Assembly: GCF_041146395.1 (NCBI RefSeq) | Contig: NC_090989.1 | Span: forward strand, 238,752,843 to 238,816,842 | Origin: Eulemur rufifrons | Taxonomy: Eukaryota > Chordata > Mammalia > Primates > Lemuridae | Direction: 5' to 3' | DNA: 64,000 nt | Shown: positions 1 through 11,093 of the stretch, piece by piece | How positions within the stretch are numbered: the stretch's first letter is position 1 | How the letters are laid out: each line of letters opens with the position of its first letter | Notes under the pieces: model-generated | The model's database searches: none | What the model was told of the DNA's origin: nothing | What the model saw: the letters and a program-made list of their open reading frames with translations, nothing else | Made by a program: the position numbers and the translations under genes

Positions 1-1700
1 GATAATATAGTCTATCAGGATAGTGATTCTCTCCCTCTTTTGGAGAAAGTTTGTTGAGGTTGTTGCATTTGTTTGTGACTTGACTAGATTCATTTTTTGA
101 AGTGTGTTTTTCCTGCACTATGTAGTCTCTGATATCCCTGCTCAGATTTTTTTTTTTATCTGTCAACATGGCTTCCTAGGAGTGACCCCCAAGTCTGCCT
201 AAACCATTTATTAATCAAAGTTTGTGCTTAAGCTGCCTTAGCCAGGTGGATATATGTGTGACTTTGACAGTTCAGAGAATTTAGTTTTGTCCTGAGTTCG
301 GCGAGACTCCAGTATGTTGGAGGTTCTCTCTCCAGTCTCTCCTGAGAGAGTGCAGTGTGGACATGCATGCAGTCTTCCAGACTATGAAAGATGAATGTGG
401 TTTTATTTTTAAGCCTCATATCCGAGGAGTTACCACTGGGTTTAGAGTAGCTTAATGTTCAGCCAGTATTTGGTCAAAGATTGTGCTTAAGCCCCTTGAG
501 CCAGTAAGGCCTTCTGTGTTTTGCTGATGGATGTCTGTGTGGCCTGGGGAATGTTTTTCATGTCTGTCCCACATCCCACTCTGATTACTCTTGAGTAAAA
601 ATAAAAGCAGTGTGCACCTGAGGGCATGTGCTGAGCCTTTGGGACCCCTAGGGATGAGTGCGATTCTAGAAACTCTCTTCTTGGATGTCTCTGAGGTTCT
701 TTGTATTAAATTCATGGCTGGTCCCTCATTACACTTTTTGCTACTAATATCATGAAGTTACTGTCCTTCATATTGTTGATTGGCACTGAAATCTCCATTG
801 TTTTTAACAGTGTCCTTAAGTATGAACTTATTCCATATCTCTTTCAAATAAAGTCGGTCTCCTCAGGCAGGAAAGCCGAGCTCTTTGTCTTTAGGGCTTG
901 CCTTTCCTCCTGGACAGAGCCTCTGGGGGCAATAAACCAGAGTTTTGGGCAGGAACAATGGCCTGCTTCTCCCATAGTGGCAACCCTGTACTATGAACAG
1001 ACACTGGGGAGAAGGGGTAGTGGTGGCTCTGGTCTTTACAGTCTGCCTCTCTGAGTGTGGAATCTCTGCCTGCTGAATGAATTGCGGTTGGGGTGATCTG
1101 GGCCCCAGTATTCTCAGCCTTTGCTCTTGGAGCAGAGCCTTGCCCCAGAAGTAGGAACTCAATGTGGGGGAAGGGAGATAGAATGTTCTTAGCAGCATCT
1201 GCCAAGAATTGTGCCTTGCAGCACACGGTTGGAGGTGAGGGGCAATGGGAGGCACTGGTAGTCTGCCCCTTGCAAGTGAGACTGTAGCCCTCAATGAAGA
1301 GCTGGGGAGAGCGGGAGCCCCTGTGTTCCTGGCCGTTTCCACTCAGAGTTGAGCTTCCATCACACACAGCTGGGGTCGGGGAGAGCAAGTCATGGCTCCA
1401 ATGCCACAGATTCTCAACATTCTTGCCAAGATCTACCGTATTTTCCTGAAGAGATGTTTCTCCATTTGCTGTATTCTCTTAGGAAAATGTTCAGAGACTT
1501 TAAATGTTTTGTGGTTTTTTTTTTTTTTTAAATTATATTCACCAGTTAAATAAATGGTTGTTGTGCTGAGAGCGTCTGCTAAGCTCACAGTGCCATTCGG
1601 AAAGCTTCCCCTTATTTTTCCCTAATTTTTCAAGGCTTTTCTCCAAGCTGAGTGACATTTAGCTTATCTGGTGGACTAATCCTTCCTTATTCAATGTGCT
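1..1700. other. Intron 1 segment, unresolved, possibly LTR/retroviral-derived
   Basis: No gene is recognisable. A 35-base motif occurs twice in diverged form: 'caaagtttgtgcttaagctg' near 217-236 and 'caaagattgtgcttaagccc' near 475-494, each followed by a 'gccagg/gccagt' end. The part at about 860-1400 is GC-richer and has two overlapping minus-strand open frames of about 160 codons (863-1342, 891-1388) with no family signature. The composition and duplicated motif suggest an old LTR element, but I cannot name it. A 15-base T run is at 1517-1531. Confidence 0.35.
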
Positions 1701-1818
1701 CATTAGGTTGTGACTTCTTATATCTTTGTGTTCCCTGTCTCTCGTGCTATGAGTGCCATTTCATAGTAAGCACTCAGTAAATGTCTGTGAATGAATGAGT
1801 GGATGAATGAATAGATGT
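1700..1818 (+). repeat. L2-like LINE 3' end with GAAT repeats
   Basis: The segment holds 'agtaagcactcagtaaatgt' and a GAATGA-type tail (1788-1817), the hallmark of L2 3' ends. Confidence 0.55.
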
Positions 1819-1959
1819 GTATACCATACTGTTCAAGTGCTGTGCTTATTTGTACTCAAAGGGAGTGATACACTCAGTAGGGATTTGGAGCACTGTGGGG
1901 CTTTTCTGGGTGTGAAAGTAGGTCTAGATTCTGCTTACCCAGCCCGGTCAGAGCCAGCC

Positions 1960-2640
1960 AGAATTTTTAAAAATAAAAAGTATGAAGAACAGCTATTAAT
2001 ACTTAACACAAAAATCAGAAGAGACAACCCAATAGCAGAATGAACAACAGTAGCAATAAAAAAAAAAATAGGTGCAGGATACCCATAGGGAGCCTACAGA
2101 ATAGGAATCACAAAAAATAAGTTAGCATGGAAAGATATCCAACCTGCCAGGAATGTGACATTTAAAACAATGACGTAATATAAACTCATAACCATCAGAT
2201 TTGTAAAACTTGAGAAATCTGACAAAATATTAAGTATTGGAGGAAGATGTGGAGTAACAGGAGTTTTGGTAAACTGCAGGTGGGGCTATAAATTGGTCTA
2301 ATTACTTTGGAGAGTAAATTAAGATTATTTACTCACATACCTTATGACACAGTAATTTCACTGCAAGGCAGATATTCTAGAGAAAACTCTTAATCACGCG
2401 CAGCAGGAAACACTCAGGGGTGGTTACTGATACCTTTTTTTTTTTGTAACAGTGAAAGACATAAAACAACCCAAATGTGTATCAGTGAGGAAATAAATTT
2501 TAATATAGTTTTACAGTGGAACACAGCAGTTAAAAATGAACTGCCCACCTCTACAGATAGCATGTGTAAGTTTGATGTGTAACAAGAAGGGTGTGTACCA
2601 TATGATACCATTTATGTAACTTAAAAACAAATCTTTATGT
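1960..2640 (+). repeat. Old L1/HAL1-type LINE fragment
   Basis: A + strand A-rich fragment carries degenerate phrases of old L1 3' ORF2 and 3' UTR: 'aggtggggctataaattgg', 'acccaaatgtgtatcagtg', 'gtgtgtaccatatgatacc'. No open frame survives. A similar tail at about 3300-3480 may be the continuation beyond a later DNA-transposon insertion. Confidence 0.6.
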
Positions 2641-2660
2641 TGTTCGCGGATGCTATAGCA

Positions 2661-2842
2661 CAGGTGGGCCAAATCTGACTCATGGGCTGTTTTTGAACAG
2701 CCCACGGGCTAAGAATGATATTTACATTTTTAAAGTATTATGAAAACAAACAAAAAAAGAACCTGTGACATAGACTATACCTGACCCTCAAATCCTAAAG
2801 TATTTCTGTTTGCCCCTTTACTAAAAAAGGTCGCAGACCCCT
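2661..2842 (+). mobile_element. hAT-like non-autonomous DNA transposon
   Basis: The segment starts 'caggtgggccaaatctgac' and ends 'ggtcgcagacccct', matching the 'caggggtcagcaaac...gccgacccctg' inverted-end pattern of old mammalian hAT elements. It has no coding capacity. Confidence 0.6.
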
Positions 2843-3300
2843 ATTGTGCCGCTGGTCTGTGTGCCCAGGGCCACATCCCCCAGCCTAGGTTTGGTGGTTA
2901 GCTCCAGCTTCCCACCTCCGGCTTTTCTGGCCCAGGAATTTCTCCCATGTTCTGGAACTTCAGCTATTCCTGGGTGCAACCTGAAATATCAGGAGTTAAA
3001 GACAACCTTCAACCAGTGGGAACATGAGTCAGTCAGTGATGATTGCCGTTAGCTTCCTGTTCATCCAAGGAACAGTGCTGAGGTGTGTTCCACATGGTTC
3101 TTCCCAGGGACCCCAGCAGGGTGCAGCCACGCTGCCTAATGTGGTGATTAGCTCCAGGACACACCCTTTAATGGCCTTGCCTTTTCCTGCTCCTCTGCCC
3201 CTCTCTTCCCACTCCTTCACTCTGCATGTGGGACCACTGCCCAGATAGACTACTGTCCCTTCCCGTCTGCGTGCCAGATTCTGTTTTGGGAACCTCCAGA
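2843..3300. other. Unassigned intron 1 segment, possible LTR
   Basis: The segment is GC-richer than its neighbours and ends 'ggaacctccagactaagaca', which resembles an LTR 3' edge, but I could not match a family. It has no convincing open frame. Confidence 0.3.
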
Positions 3301-4343
3301 CTAAGACAGATACATGGGCAGTAAAATAATAAAACTGTCATTGGGAAGGAGAGTGGTTATCTCAAGGAGGGCGGGGGCATAAAATTTAAGGGGCTTTAAT
3401 TGTATTTGTTACATGTTATTTCTTTATTTGAAAATATCTGTAACAAATGTGGCAAAATGTTCACTTTTTAAAAGCTGCGTGTTTATATTTTCAAGTGTGA
3501 AATACTGAGCCAGATTTCTATTTGAAGCTATTCTTTCTTGATTTTTAATTCTTTAGGAACTTAATTTTTGTCGTGCTTAAGATCTGATTTCTACCTTGGT
3601 GTGTTCATTATGTCCTGAGTAAAATTCTCTATAAGAGTAAAAGAAAGGTGTCTGCGTTTAACTGATAGAGGAGAGAGAATGTAGCACAGTAATTGAATTG
3701 AAAGAGGCTTTTCTCCATTATTTTGTACTTCATAGTATAACTTTCTCTTCCAGCAGTGTATAGTGGTATCTAAAACCTTCTGCTTTATTAGAAGTATTCT
3801 CCTGAGTTTTAAATGACAGGTTGAGCATGCTCTAAGTTAGGAAATATTATGTAAGAGTGGATGGTAATTCACTCAAGAGAAACAAAATTTTCAGGAAACT
3901 ATAAAATAATTCATCATAAAATTTTTCTTAGGTTTCAGAAAATTAAATCCCACTGTGGGTATTCATAGGCTTCATAAGGAGGGGAACTAAAACCAAAAAG
4001 GAAAAAAAAATAGAAAAACAAGAGGACAACAATAAAAAAAAGTGTTCACTAAAAGAGAAAAGGATGTTTTTATTAGCAAATTTGGGACTTGAAGCATGCA
4101 GGACTTCTTCCAGAGAGAAGCCATATGTTCTTTTGTGCTTGCCAGCCTTGCGACAATCACGATTCTGTGGTCCTGCAAATGAAAACAAAATGTTATGTAG
4201 CCCTTATGGCACGAATGAAACCTTTTCCTAAAGCAGCATCCTTCTGTGATGCCAAGCTCTGATTTGGCTGAGTGGCTTTGCACTAAGTATATCTAGAGTG
4301 ATGTTTTAAACTCATGAAGCTTAGGTTTCTTCCTGCTAGGAAC
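3300..4343. other. Intron 1 stretch, old LINE tail then no recognised feature
   Basis: 3300-3480 looks like an L1/HAL1 3' tail ('gggaaggagagtggttatct'). From 3480 to 4343 I see AT-rich intron sequence without gene or named repeat. Confidence 0.4.
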
Positions 4344-4717
4344 TGAAAGTTTGTATCCCTCCAAAATCTCATGCTGAAGCCCTAATCCCCAGTGTGATAT
4401 AGTTTGGAGATGGGTCCTTTGGAAGGCAGTTAGGGTTGTATGAGTTCCTAAGGGCCCTTATGATGTAATTAGTGCCCTTATAAGAAGAAGAAAAGAGAAA
4501 TAGTTCTCTCTTCACACAAGCACAAGGGAAAAATCACGTGAGAACAGGGTGAGAAGGCAGCTGTCTACAAGCTAGGAAGAGAGCCCTCAAAAACTCAACC
4601 ATGCTGACACCCCGATCTTGGACTTCCACCCTCCAAAACTGTGAGAAAGTAAATTTATATTGTTTAAGCCACTCAGTCTATAGTATTTTATTATGGCAGC
4701 CCCAGCTGACTACTACA
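4344..4717 (+). repeat. Solo ERVL-MaLR-type LTR
   Basis: The segment opens 'tgaaagtttgtatccctcca', contains 'gtgcccttataagaagaag' and 'cttggacttccaccctccaa' plus 'aactgtgagaaagtaaat', and ends 'agctgactactaca', in the order of MST/MLT1-group LTRs. No internal retroviral sequence adjoins it. Confidence 0.75.
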
Positions 4718-4828
4718 ATCTCTCATTGCTCTTAGGATGAAGGCCTTTATTTAGTCTAAAAGGGCCTGCAGGGTCTGGCTTCTGCTAGCATCTTCACTAT
4801 CTTGAGTGTTTTCTTCCTTCCTTTCTGA

Positions 4829-5783
4829 TTTTTTTTAACACTTTTATTTTTAATTTCAGAATATTATAGGGGCACACATGTTTTGGTTACATGGATTGCT
4901 TTTGTACTGCTTGAGTCAAAAGTGTGCCCATCACCCAGATAGTGTACATTGTGCCCATTAGGTATGATACCACCCATTCCCACCTCCCCCATCCACCTGC
5001 GTGATTTCCGTTGAGTTTTACTTCCATCTGGGCACATGAGTGCTGATTGATTAGTTCCAATTTAATAGTGGGTACATATAGTGTTTGTTTTTCCATTCTT
5101 TAGTTATTTCACGTAGGAGAATAGTCTCTAGTTCCATCCAGAGTGTTGCAAAAGGTATCAATTCTTTTTTTGATGGCTGAGTAGTATATTTCATGGTGTA
5201 CATATACCACATTTTGTTAATCCACTCATGAATTGATGGGCTCTTGGGTTTATTCCACATCTTTGCAATTGTGAATTGTGCTGCAATAACCATTCTAGTG
5301 CAAGTGTCTTTTTGATAAAATGACTTCTTTTCCTTTAGGTAAATCCCCAGTAGTGGGATTGCTGGATCAAATGGTAGGTCGACTTTTAGTTCTTTGAGGA
5401 ATCTCCACACTGTTTTCCATCGAGATTGCACTAGTTTGCGCTCCCACCAACAGCGTATAAGTGTTCTTTTCTCTCCACATCCATGCTAGCATCTATTGTT
5501 TTGGGACTTTTTGATAAAAGCCATTCTCACTGGGATTAGGTGATATCTTATTGTGGTTTTGATTTGCATTTCTCTGATGATTAGTGATATTGAGCATTTT
5601 TTCATATGTTTATTGGCCATTAGCCTATCTTCTTTTGAAAACTTCTGTTCATGTCTTTTGCTCACTTTTTAATGAGGTTGCTTGATTTTTTTTCTTGCTG
5701 ATTTGCTTGAGTTCTTTGTAGATTCTGGTTATTAGCCCTTTATTGAATGTATAGCATGTGAATATTTTTTCCCATTCTTTAGG
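4829..5783 (-). mobile_element. L1 LINE 3' portion, antisense to SH3GL2
   Basis: Minus-strand L1 with its tail at the left (T-rich 4829-4856). Reading right to left it covers late ORF2 and the 3' UTR; an ORF2 remnant of 126 codons is open at 5051-5431. The left end shares 'cccagatagtgt' and 'ttggttacatg' with the copies at 17287 and 45876, so all belong to one primate L1 group. At about 5783 it meets an inverted 5' piece of the same element. Confidence 0.9.
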
Positions 5784-6173
5784 AAAAGTTGAAAGCATTC
5801 CCATTCAGAACGGGAACAAGACAAGGATGCCCACTGTCACCTCTTCCATGCAACATAGTGCTGAAAGTCCTACTCAGAACAATCAGGCAAGAGAAGGAAA
5901 TTAAGAGTATCCAAATGGGGAAAGAGGAGGTCAAATTATCGTTCTTTGCTGATGATATGATCTTATATCTGAGGACCCTAAAGATTCTGCCAAGAGACTC
6001 CTGGAATTGATACATAAATTCAGCAAAGTCTAAGGCTACAAAATCAATGTACACAAATCTGTAGCATTCCTATACACCTACAACCGTCAAGCCGAGAATC
6101 AAAGACTCAATACCTTTCACAATAGCTACAAAGAAAACAAAATACCTAGAAATATATTTAACCAAGAAGGTTG
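5784..6173 (+). mobile_element. Inverted 5' segment of the same L1 (reverse-transcriptase region)
   Basis: Plus-strand L1 ORF2 sequence holds the reverse-transcriptase core [10 protein letters not shown] within a 73-codon open remnant (5789-6010). It directly abuts the minus-strand 3' part, giving the head-to-head arrangement of an L1 5' inversion. It is inactive: there is a stop after codon 73 and both ends are truncated. Confidence 0.85.
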
Positions 6174-6209
6174 AATATATTTAACCAAGAGGCTTTAATA
6201 TATTTAACC
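6151..6209 (+). repeat. 23-bp tandem repeat, 2.6 copies
   Basis: Units begin at 6151, 6174 and 6197, each with 'aatatatttaacc'. The first unit is L1 ORF2 sequence, so the tandem array arose at the end of the L1 segment. Confidence 0.85.
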
Positions 6210-6217
6210 TGCATACT

Positions 6218-6519
6218 GTTAGCACACTGTTTTACTGCTTTGTCTGTTTATATTAGTACATTGCAGGGTGGAAGTCCAAGATCAGGGTGTCCTCATGGTT
6301 GGGTTTTGGTGAAGGCTTTCTTCTTGACTTGTAGACAGCTGCCTTCTATCTGTCAAATTAGTAAAGAGGAAAAGGCAATTAATTACAGTCATTGTTCAGG
6401 GGAATGCTATAAAAGGGAATTGAGTAGAAAAAGGAAATTGAAGAAAAAAATAAGACCAAGTTGGTATAGAGGTTAGCGTACTGTTTCACTGCCATGTCTA
6501 TTTATATTCATACATTGCA
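6218..6519 (+). repeat. Diverged 48-bp direct repeats around a MaLR-like fragment
   Basis: 6218-6265 and 6472-6519 match at 40 of 48 positions without gaps. Between them, 6262-6350 resembles an antisense MaLR LTR piece ('gaagtccaagatcagggtg', 'cttgacttgtagacagctgc'). Confidence 0.7.
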
Positions 6520-6984
6520 TGGCAACCATGTTTCAGGGCTGCACTAGATAGTGGGAAATAGAGATGAACAAAATCAAAATCACTGCCTTCTAGGAACTCA
6601 AAAAAGTTGGGGAGGCATTCAAATAAGCAATGATAGTTCAATATACAATCTAACAAGTGCTGAATGGAGTTAAGCCTGGGGCTATGGGAGCACAGAGGGG
6701 TTGAGAAGTCTTCACAGGGCAGCGTATGAATGACCTAGTGCCAATATGATTCAGTATAGGCATAGGCAGGAAATTATGAGTTTATTATTGAAGGAGAGTA
6801 AAACCTAATTGATATTAATCAATTCTTGTTAGTTACCAAGAAAATGTTTACCAACAATTTTTAGCAATATAAACAGTTTTGGAAAGCAAATAAAAAATTT
6901 TAAAGAATTTTTGCACATTAAATTTGAATATTGACTATGGCCAAATAGACCCTTTCCTCAGAAACAGGAGTTTGATTGGGCATA

Positions 6985-7075
6985 GATTCAGGGGACCTTG
7001 GTTTTAGTCCTGTCTCCGGTACTGGCTGTTTGACCATAGCGCACTTGCTCATCTAGCTCCCACCTTCTCGGTGGT
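6985..7075 (+). repeat. MIR-like SINE fragment
   Basis: The segment 'ccttggttttagtcctgtct...tgtttgaccatagcgcactt' follows the MIR core order (symptom phrase then 'tgtgaccttgggcaag'). Confidence 0.4.
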
Positions 7076-7244
7076 TCTCTTCCCTGCTCCCCCCACCTGC
7101 TTCCACACATGGGTACTTGTGGCATGATGTCTTCCCATCAAAAACACAAGTTCACTTCTTCAGAGATTTTCTTTTGATAGCTGGCCAGACCTTCTCATTC
7201 CTACAGCCCTCACCCCAAATCAAAATTCTGATCCCTCATTTTGC

Positions 7245-7267
7245 AAAAAAAAAAAAAAAAAAAAAAA
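7245..7267 (+). repeat. Poly(A) run of 23 bases
   Basis: An uninterrupted A run may be the tail of an unidentified short retroposed sequence; the 280 bases before it contain no gene I recognise. Confidence 0.8.
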
Positions 7268-7729
7268 TTGCGTAGAATCACAAATGTATTCATTTTCCTC
7301 TCACCTTCTCCTACTTAACCTCTACTTGCTAACTCAGTGAACCCATGTACTACAGAATCTGGTAATATGAGTTGATTTGATAAGAATATATAGGTCACTT
7401 CTAAAAAATGCACTTTCAGTAGAGCATTACATCCTGCAATGTAAACCTTAAACTCGTCACTAATAACAAGTACCCACAGGCACATCATTTTGCTTTTAAA
7501 GATCATCTGGAATGATGTGATATACATTAATTGCCCTTAAACTTTTAATTGACCTGGATTTCTGGAAGTTTACAGTCACCAAATCCATGAGTGTCCATAT
7601 GATGTCACCTCGTGGCTCTTAGGTAACAGGGCATAAATCGGTGCTCAGGGATTAATGTCACTAATCTCTTCTGTTGGTGAAGTAATTGACAGTTGATAAA
7701 GTACTTCCTCAGTTATCTTATATAGTTTT

Positions 7730-7830
7730 CATGCAAAACTGCCCAGTGAGGTAACTTTTAATTATCCACGTCAGGAAACTTAAGAGGTAAAACTGTTTGC
7801 CCGAGATTACCAACTTAGTAAATAGCACAA
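7730..7830 (-). repeat. MIR-like SINE fragment
   Basis: The phrases 'aggaaacttaagaggtaaaa' and 'tttgcccgagattacc' match the antisense MIR core. Confidence 0.5.
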
Positions 7831-7834
7831 AATG

Positions 7835-8272
7835 TCCATCAGCTATGAATAGAGAAACAAAATATGCTATATCCATACAATGTAATATTATTCAGCCATA
7901 AAAGGAATGTATGCTATAGCATGATGAACCTTGAAAACATTATGCTTTTGTAAAACAAGCCAGAAACAAAAGACCACATAATTGTATGATTCCATTTGTA
8001 TGAAAGATGCGTAGTAGGTAAATCCATATAGAGACAAAGTAGATTTGTGGTTGCCAAGGGTGGGGCATTGAGTGGGGTTGCGGGAAGAGGACTGGGAATT
8101 GAATGCTGATGGGTACAAGGTTCCTTTTTGTTATGATTAAACTGTTCTAAAATCAGAGTATGGTGATGATTATATTAATACAACTCTGTAAATATACTAA
8201 AAATCAGAATTGTGCACTGTATATGTATGAACTTCATGGGATTTAAATTATATCTCAGTAAAGTTTTTAAAC
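7835..8272 (+). mobile_element. Old L1M-type LINE 3' end
   Basis: Plus-strand L1 late ORF2 and 3' UTR phrases are visible: 'tattattcagccataaaagg', 'tggttgccaagggtggggc', 'attgtgcactgtatatgt' and a terminal 'atctcagtaaagttttta'. All frames are broken. Confidence 0.8.
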
Positions 8273-8880
8273 TCTTTTTCCTACACCCCAGTGCTTGAGG
8301 ACAGGTAACTTCAAAATAACTGCCTCCAGGCCCCCTTCTTGGTACATATTCTGCTTTCTTTTTGCCCTAAGAAGAGGTACCCAGCCTCCTCTTAAAAGTC
8401 ATTTCTTTCTGAATATGCCTCCATCCCTTCCTCTCATATCTATTAATAACTTGAGCAAATAAGAAAGCAGCCTCTTACGATCTCTGTATTCACTACCTAC
8501 TACTCACTAGCAGATGTTGACATTAGCACATTACTAAGCCTGAGCAGAATTAAAAGGAGAATATGCTTTCCTGTGTCCTTTCCATATTTTATTTTAAGGC
8601 ATATTTTCATCAGAACTCTGCAAGCAGTCCAACTCATTCAAAAGCAAGCCTTCCACAGGGCTTGAAAAGCACTGGACAGAAACCTGAAGGAAAAGGAAGC
8701 CATTAGTGCCAGTTTGGAATCCTGGAGTAATATTTAGCACCTGTCCTCAGTTCAATGCATGACTTTGAGCAACTCCAAGCCTTCAGGAAAGCCAGATGTT
8801 TCCTTGTCATTTATAAAATGCTCTCTGTATTTGTGTGTGTGTTTATACGTATTTGTATTTATATAAGAGTGAAATACAAC

Positions 8881-9109
8881 TACATTGGACCCTTGAACAA
8901 CACAGATTTGAACTGCATGGGTCCGCTTATGCTGATTTTTTTTTTTTCAACTAAATGCGAATCAAAAGTACAGTATTTGCGGGATGTGAAACCTGAGTAT
9001 ATGCAGGGCTGCCTTTCTGTATCTGCAGATTCTGCAGGGCCAACTGTGGAACGTGGGTATACACAAGAGGCCTAGAACCAGTCCCCTCCTATACCAAGGG
9101 ACAACTGTA
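8881..9109 (+). mobile_element. Tigger-type (mariner) DNA transposon fragment
   Basis: It begins 'cattggacccttgaacaaca' and ends 'ataccaagggacaactgta', the inverted-end pattern of the primate MER2/Tigger group, with the internal 'gatttgaactgcatgggtcc'. It is non-coding. Confidence 0.8.
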
Positions 9110-10480
9110 TTGGTACGTAGTTGATTGTGGTGGCGGGAAATGGGAAGATAAAGTTGGCAGCTTCTTTCAACACACTGAAAGCTTATTGCGAAAGGACTCA
9201 AGTTAGCTCATAGATGGTGTAGGATGCAATGACGTTACTCTGCATACATGTTCCATCTATTGCAGCAGCCTCTCCTGTTACACACATACGCCCTTCGGGG
9301 GCAGGGGACACCTTAGTTCTAATACCTGATATTGTGGGAAGAAAACAAACCAGGAATCTGTGTGGTGAGGCAGCCTCCGCCACTCCTTCAGCATGAGCCT
9401 ACGAGGAATGAGTCTCCAGAGAGGCAGCGGCGGTGCAGGCAGCAGACCTCGGAGCTCGGGGTGGAAGGAAAGTAGAGCATCTGTCAGTGCACGGCCTTCC
9501 CTGGCAGTGACGAGCCACTTAGCATTCAGGAAACTATGCCTAGGACTGGAAATGAAATACATGTATTTATGTCTTCCTTGTCACTAAGGTGCTTTTTAAA
9601 ATTTTGGTTTGGATCATAGAATTTCTGCAGATATTAGTTATCAAATTTGATTCTCCAGACAAGAAACCATTTTTCTGAGTTTTGTGTGGTTATTTTTTTT
9701 GTCCTAATTTAATTTATTTGTCAGTAAACAGAGCTTTGATTTCTTCTATAGTAAGGCTAGTGATTTTCTGTATTAGATGGTGGGTCTGTGGTCTTTTCCT
9801 TGCACGCCAACTGCTTGTCCATCTACTTACATTACTGCCTCTGAAGTCTCTTCATATCTCTTACTGTACCTAAGGTAAAGCTTATGATTTATTATTGCAG
9901 CTGTGAGCATGGTGCTAGTAGCTGCTTTTGGCTTAGGAAGAAAACAGCATATATATCAGGATCAAGTTTGGCTGCCACATTTGGTGACATAAATGCTATA
10001 TGGAGAACTGAATATATTCGTGTATGAAATAGGCAATCTCTCTAATGTCTTCAAATACCCATTGGCTTGCAATTTGTCCTTAGTGTTTGCTTTCTGCAAA
10101 GCTGAAATGCCTACCTTGAGTTGGTGGAGGAAGGCTGTCCAAATCTTAGTGATGGAAACAGCATATTCTGAGCTGCCTGCCCTGTAACTGGAACCCAACA
10201 ATTGTCCATTACTCTACCTTTTATGAATATTTCCTACACTTCCCAGTGATATTTCTACAGGCAGAAAGAGATACAGAAAGAGACAAATACTATACACAAA
10301 CATAAGAGAATGTAGTTCTTACTGTCTGATTCCTGGTGTCCTTTAGATCATGTTTATTTTGCCTTTGATCCCACTGTACTAATCTACATCACATGCAAAG
10401 CAGTTTGCACGTCCACTGAGCTTTCAGACACTTGGATTGTCATGGCTCTGAAATGATTGTCCCGATCACCACCCACCCCC
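9110..10480. other. Intron 1 stretch without recognised gene or repeat
   Basis: 9360-9520 is unusually rich in CpG for this intron ('ggcagcggcggtgcagg', 'gacctcggagctcggggt'). The remainder is ordinary AT-rich sequence, and no exon with splice signals and conserved coding is apparent. Confidence 0.4.
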
Positions 10481-11078
10481 TCCTTGCCCCTCCTCGAGGC
10501 TGACTTATACTTATTTGGGAAACTTCCTTGGCTGTTATGACCCCTTTCCTTCCTAATCCTCCTCCTTTCAGTCTGGTTTTTGGTCTTTTTTGCTGGTTCT
10601 TTCCCTTCCTAGTCCTTAATTGTTAGTGATACCCAGGGTTTCTTTCTTGACTCATAGCTGCACTCTGGGCAACCTCATCTGTTTTTCTGGTTTTACAAAT
10701 ATAATGACTCCATATATCTTTCTCTCCCTGAACTCTCCCTACAGGCTGAGACTCACATATTCAGTTCCCTGAAAGACATATTTAAGAGGACTTCAAACCC
10801 AGTGGTTTCATACCTGAGCTCTGTTCATTTGTATTCCTCTGTCCACATGTCAAAGCCCGAAACCTAGAAGTCATCCTAGAATTCTTTGCTTCACTCCTAT
10901 ATCACATCAGTCACAAAATCCTGCTTATTTTGTGCCCTATTTGCTGAATCCATCCCCACTCCCAGAGTTCTTGGTTTAGGCCCTCATCTTTCACCTGGAT
11001 GATTGCAGTAGCATTCTAACTGGTGTGTTGCCAGCCCTGTTTTCAAATCACTTTTTTACTCTGTAATCAGATAATTTT
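10480..11078 (+). repeat. Ancient LINE (L2/CR1 group), 5' part, split by an L1
   Basis: Phrases such as 'gaatccatccccactcccag' and 'ttcacctggatgattgcagt' with 'attctaactggtgtgttgcc' match old mammalian LINE 3' ORF sequence. It resumes at 11931 ('cttacaacctgttaatgg') after the L1 at 11094-11915. Confidence 0.55.
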
Positions 11079-11093
11079 AAAATGAGTTTATCT

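Noticed and set aside
863..1388. Two overlapping minus-strand open frames of 159 and 165 codons
   Set aside because: They overlap in different frames, have no domain signature or splice context, and lie in GC-richer sequence where stops are rarer by chance.
5789..6010. Reverse-transcriptase-like open frame (FADDM motif) as a possible standalone RT gene
   Set aside because: It is an L1 ORF2 fragment of 73 codons, truncated at both ends, within an inverted L1 copy.
6960..7267. Possible processed pseudogene ending in the 23-base A run
   Set aside because: The preceding sequence shows no coding similarity I recognise, and part looks like MIR. No flanking duplication was found.
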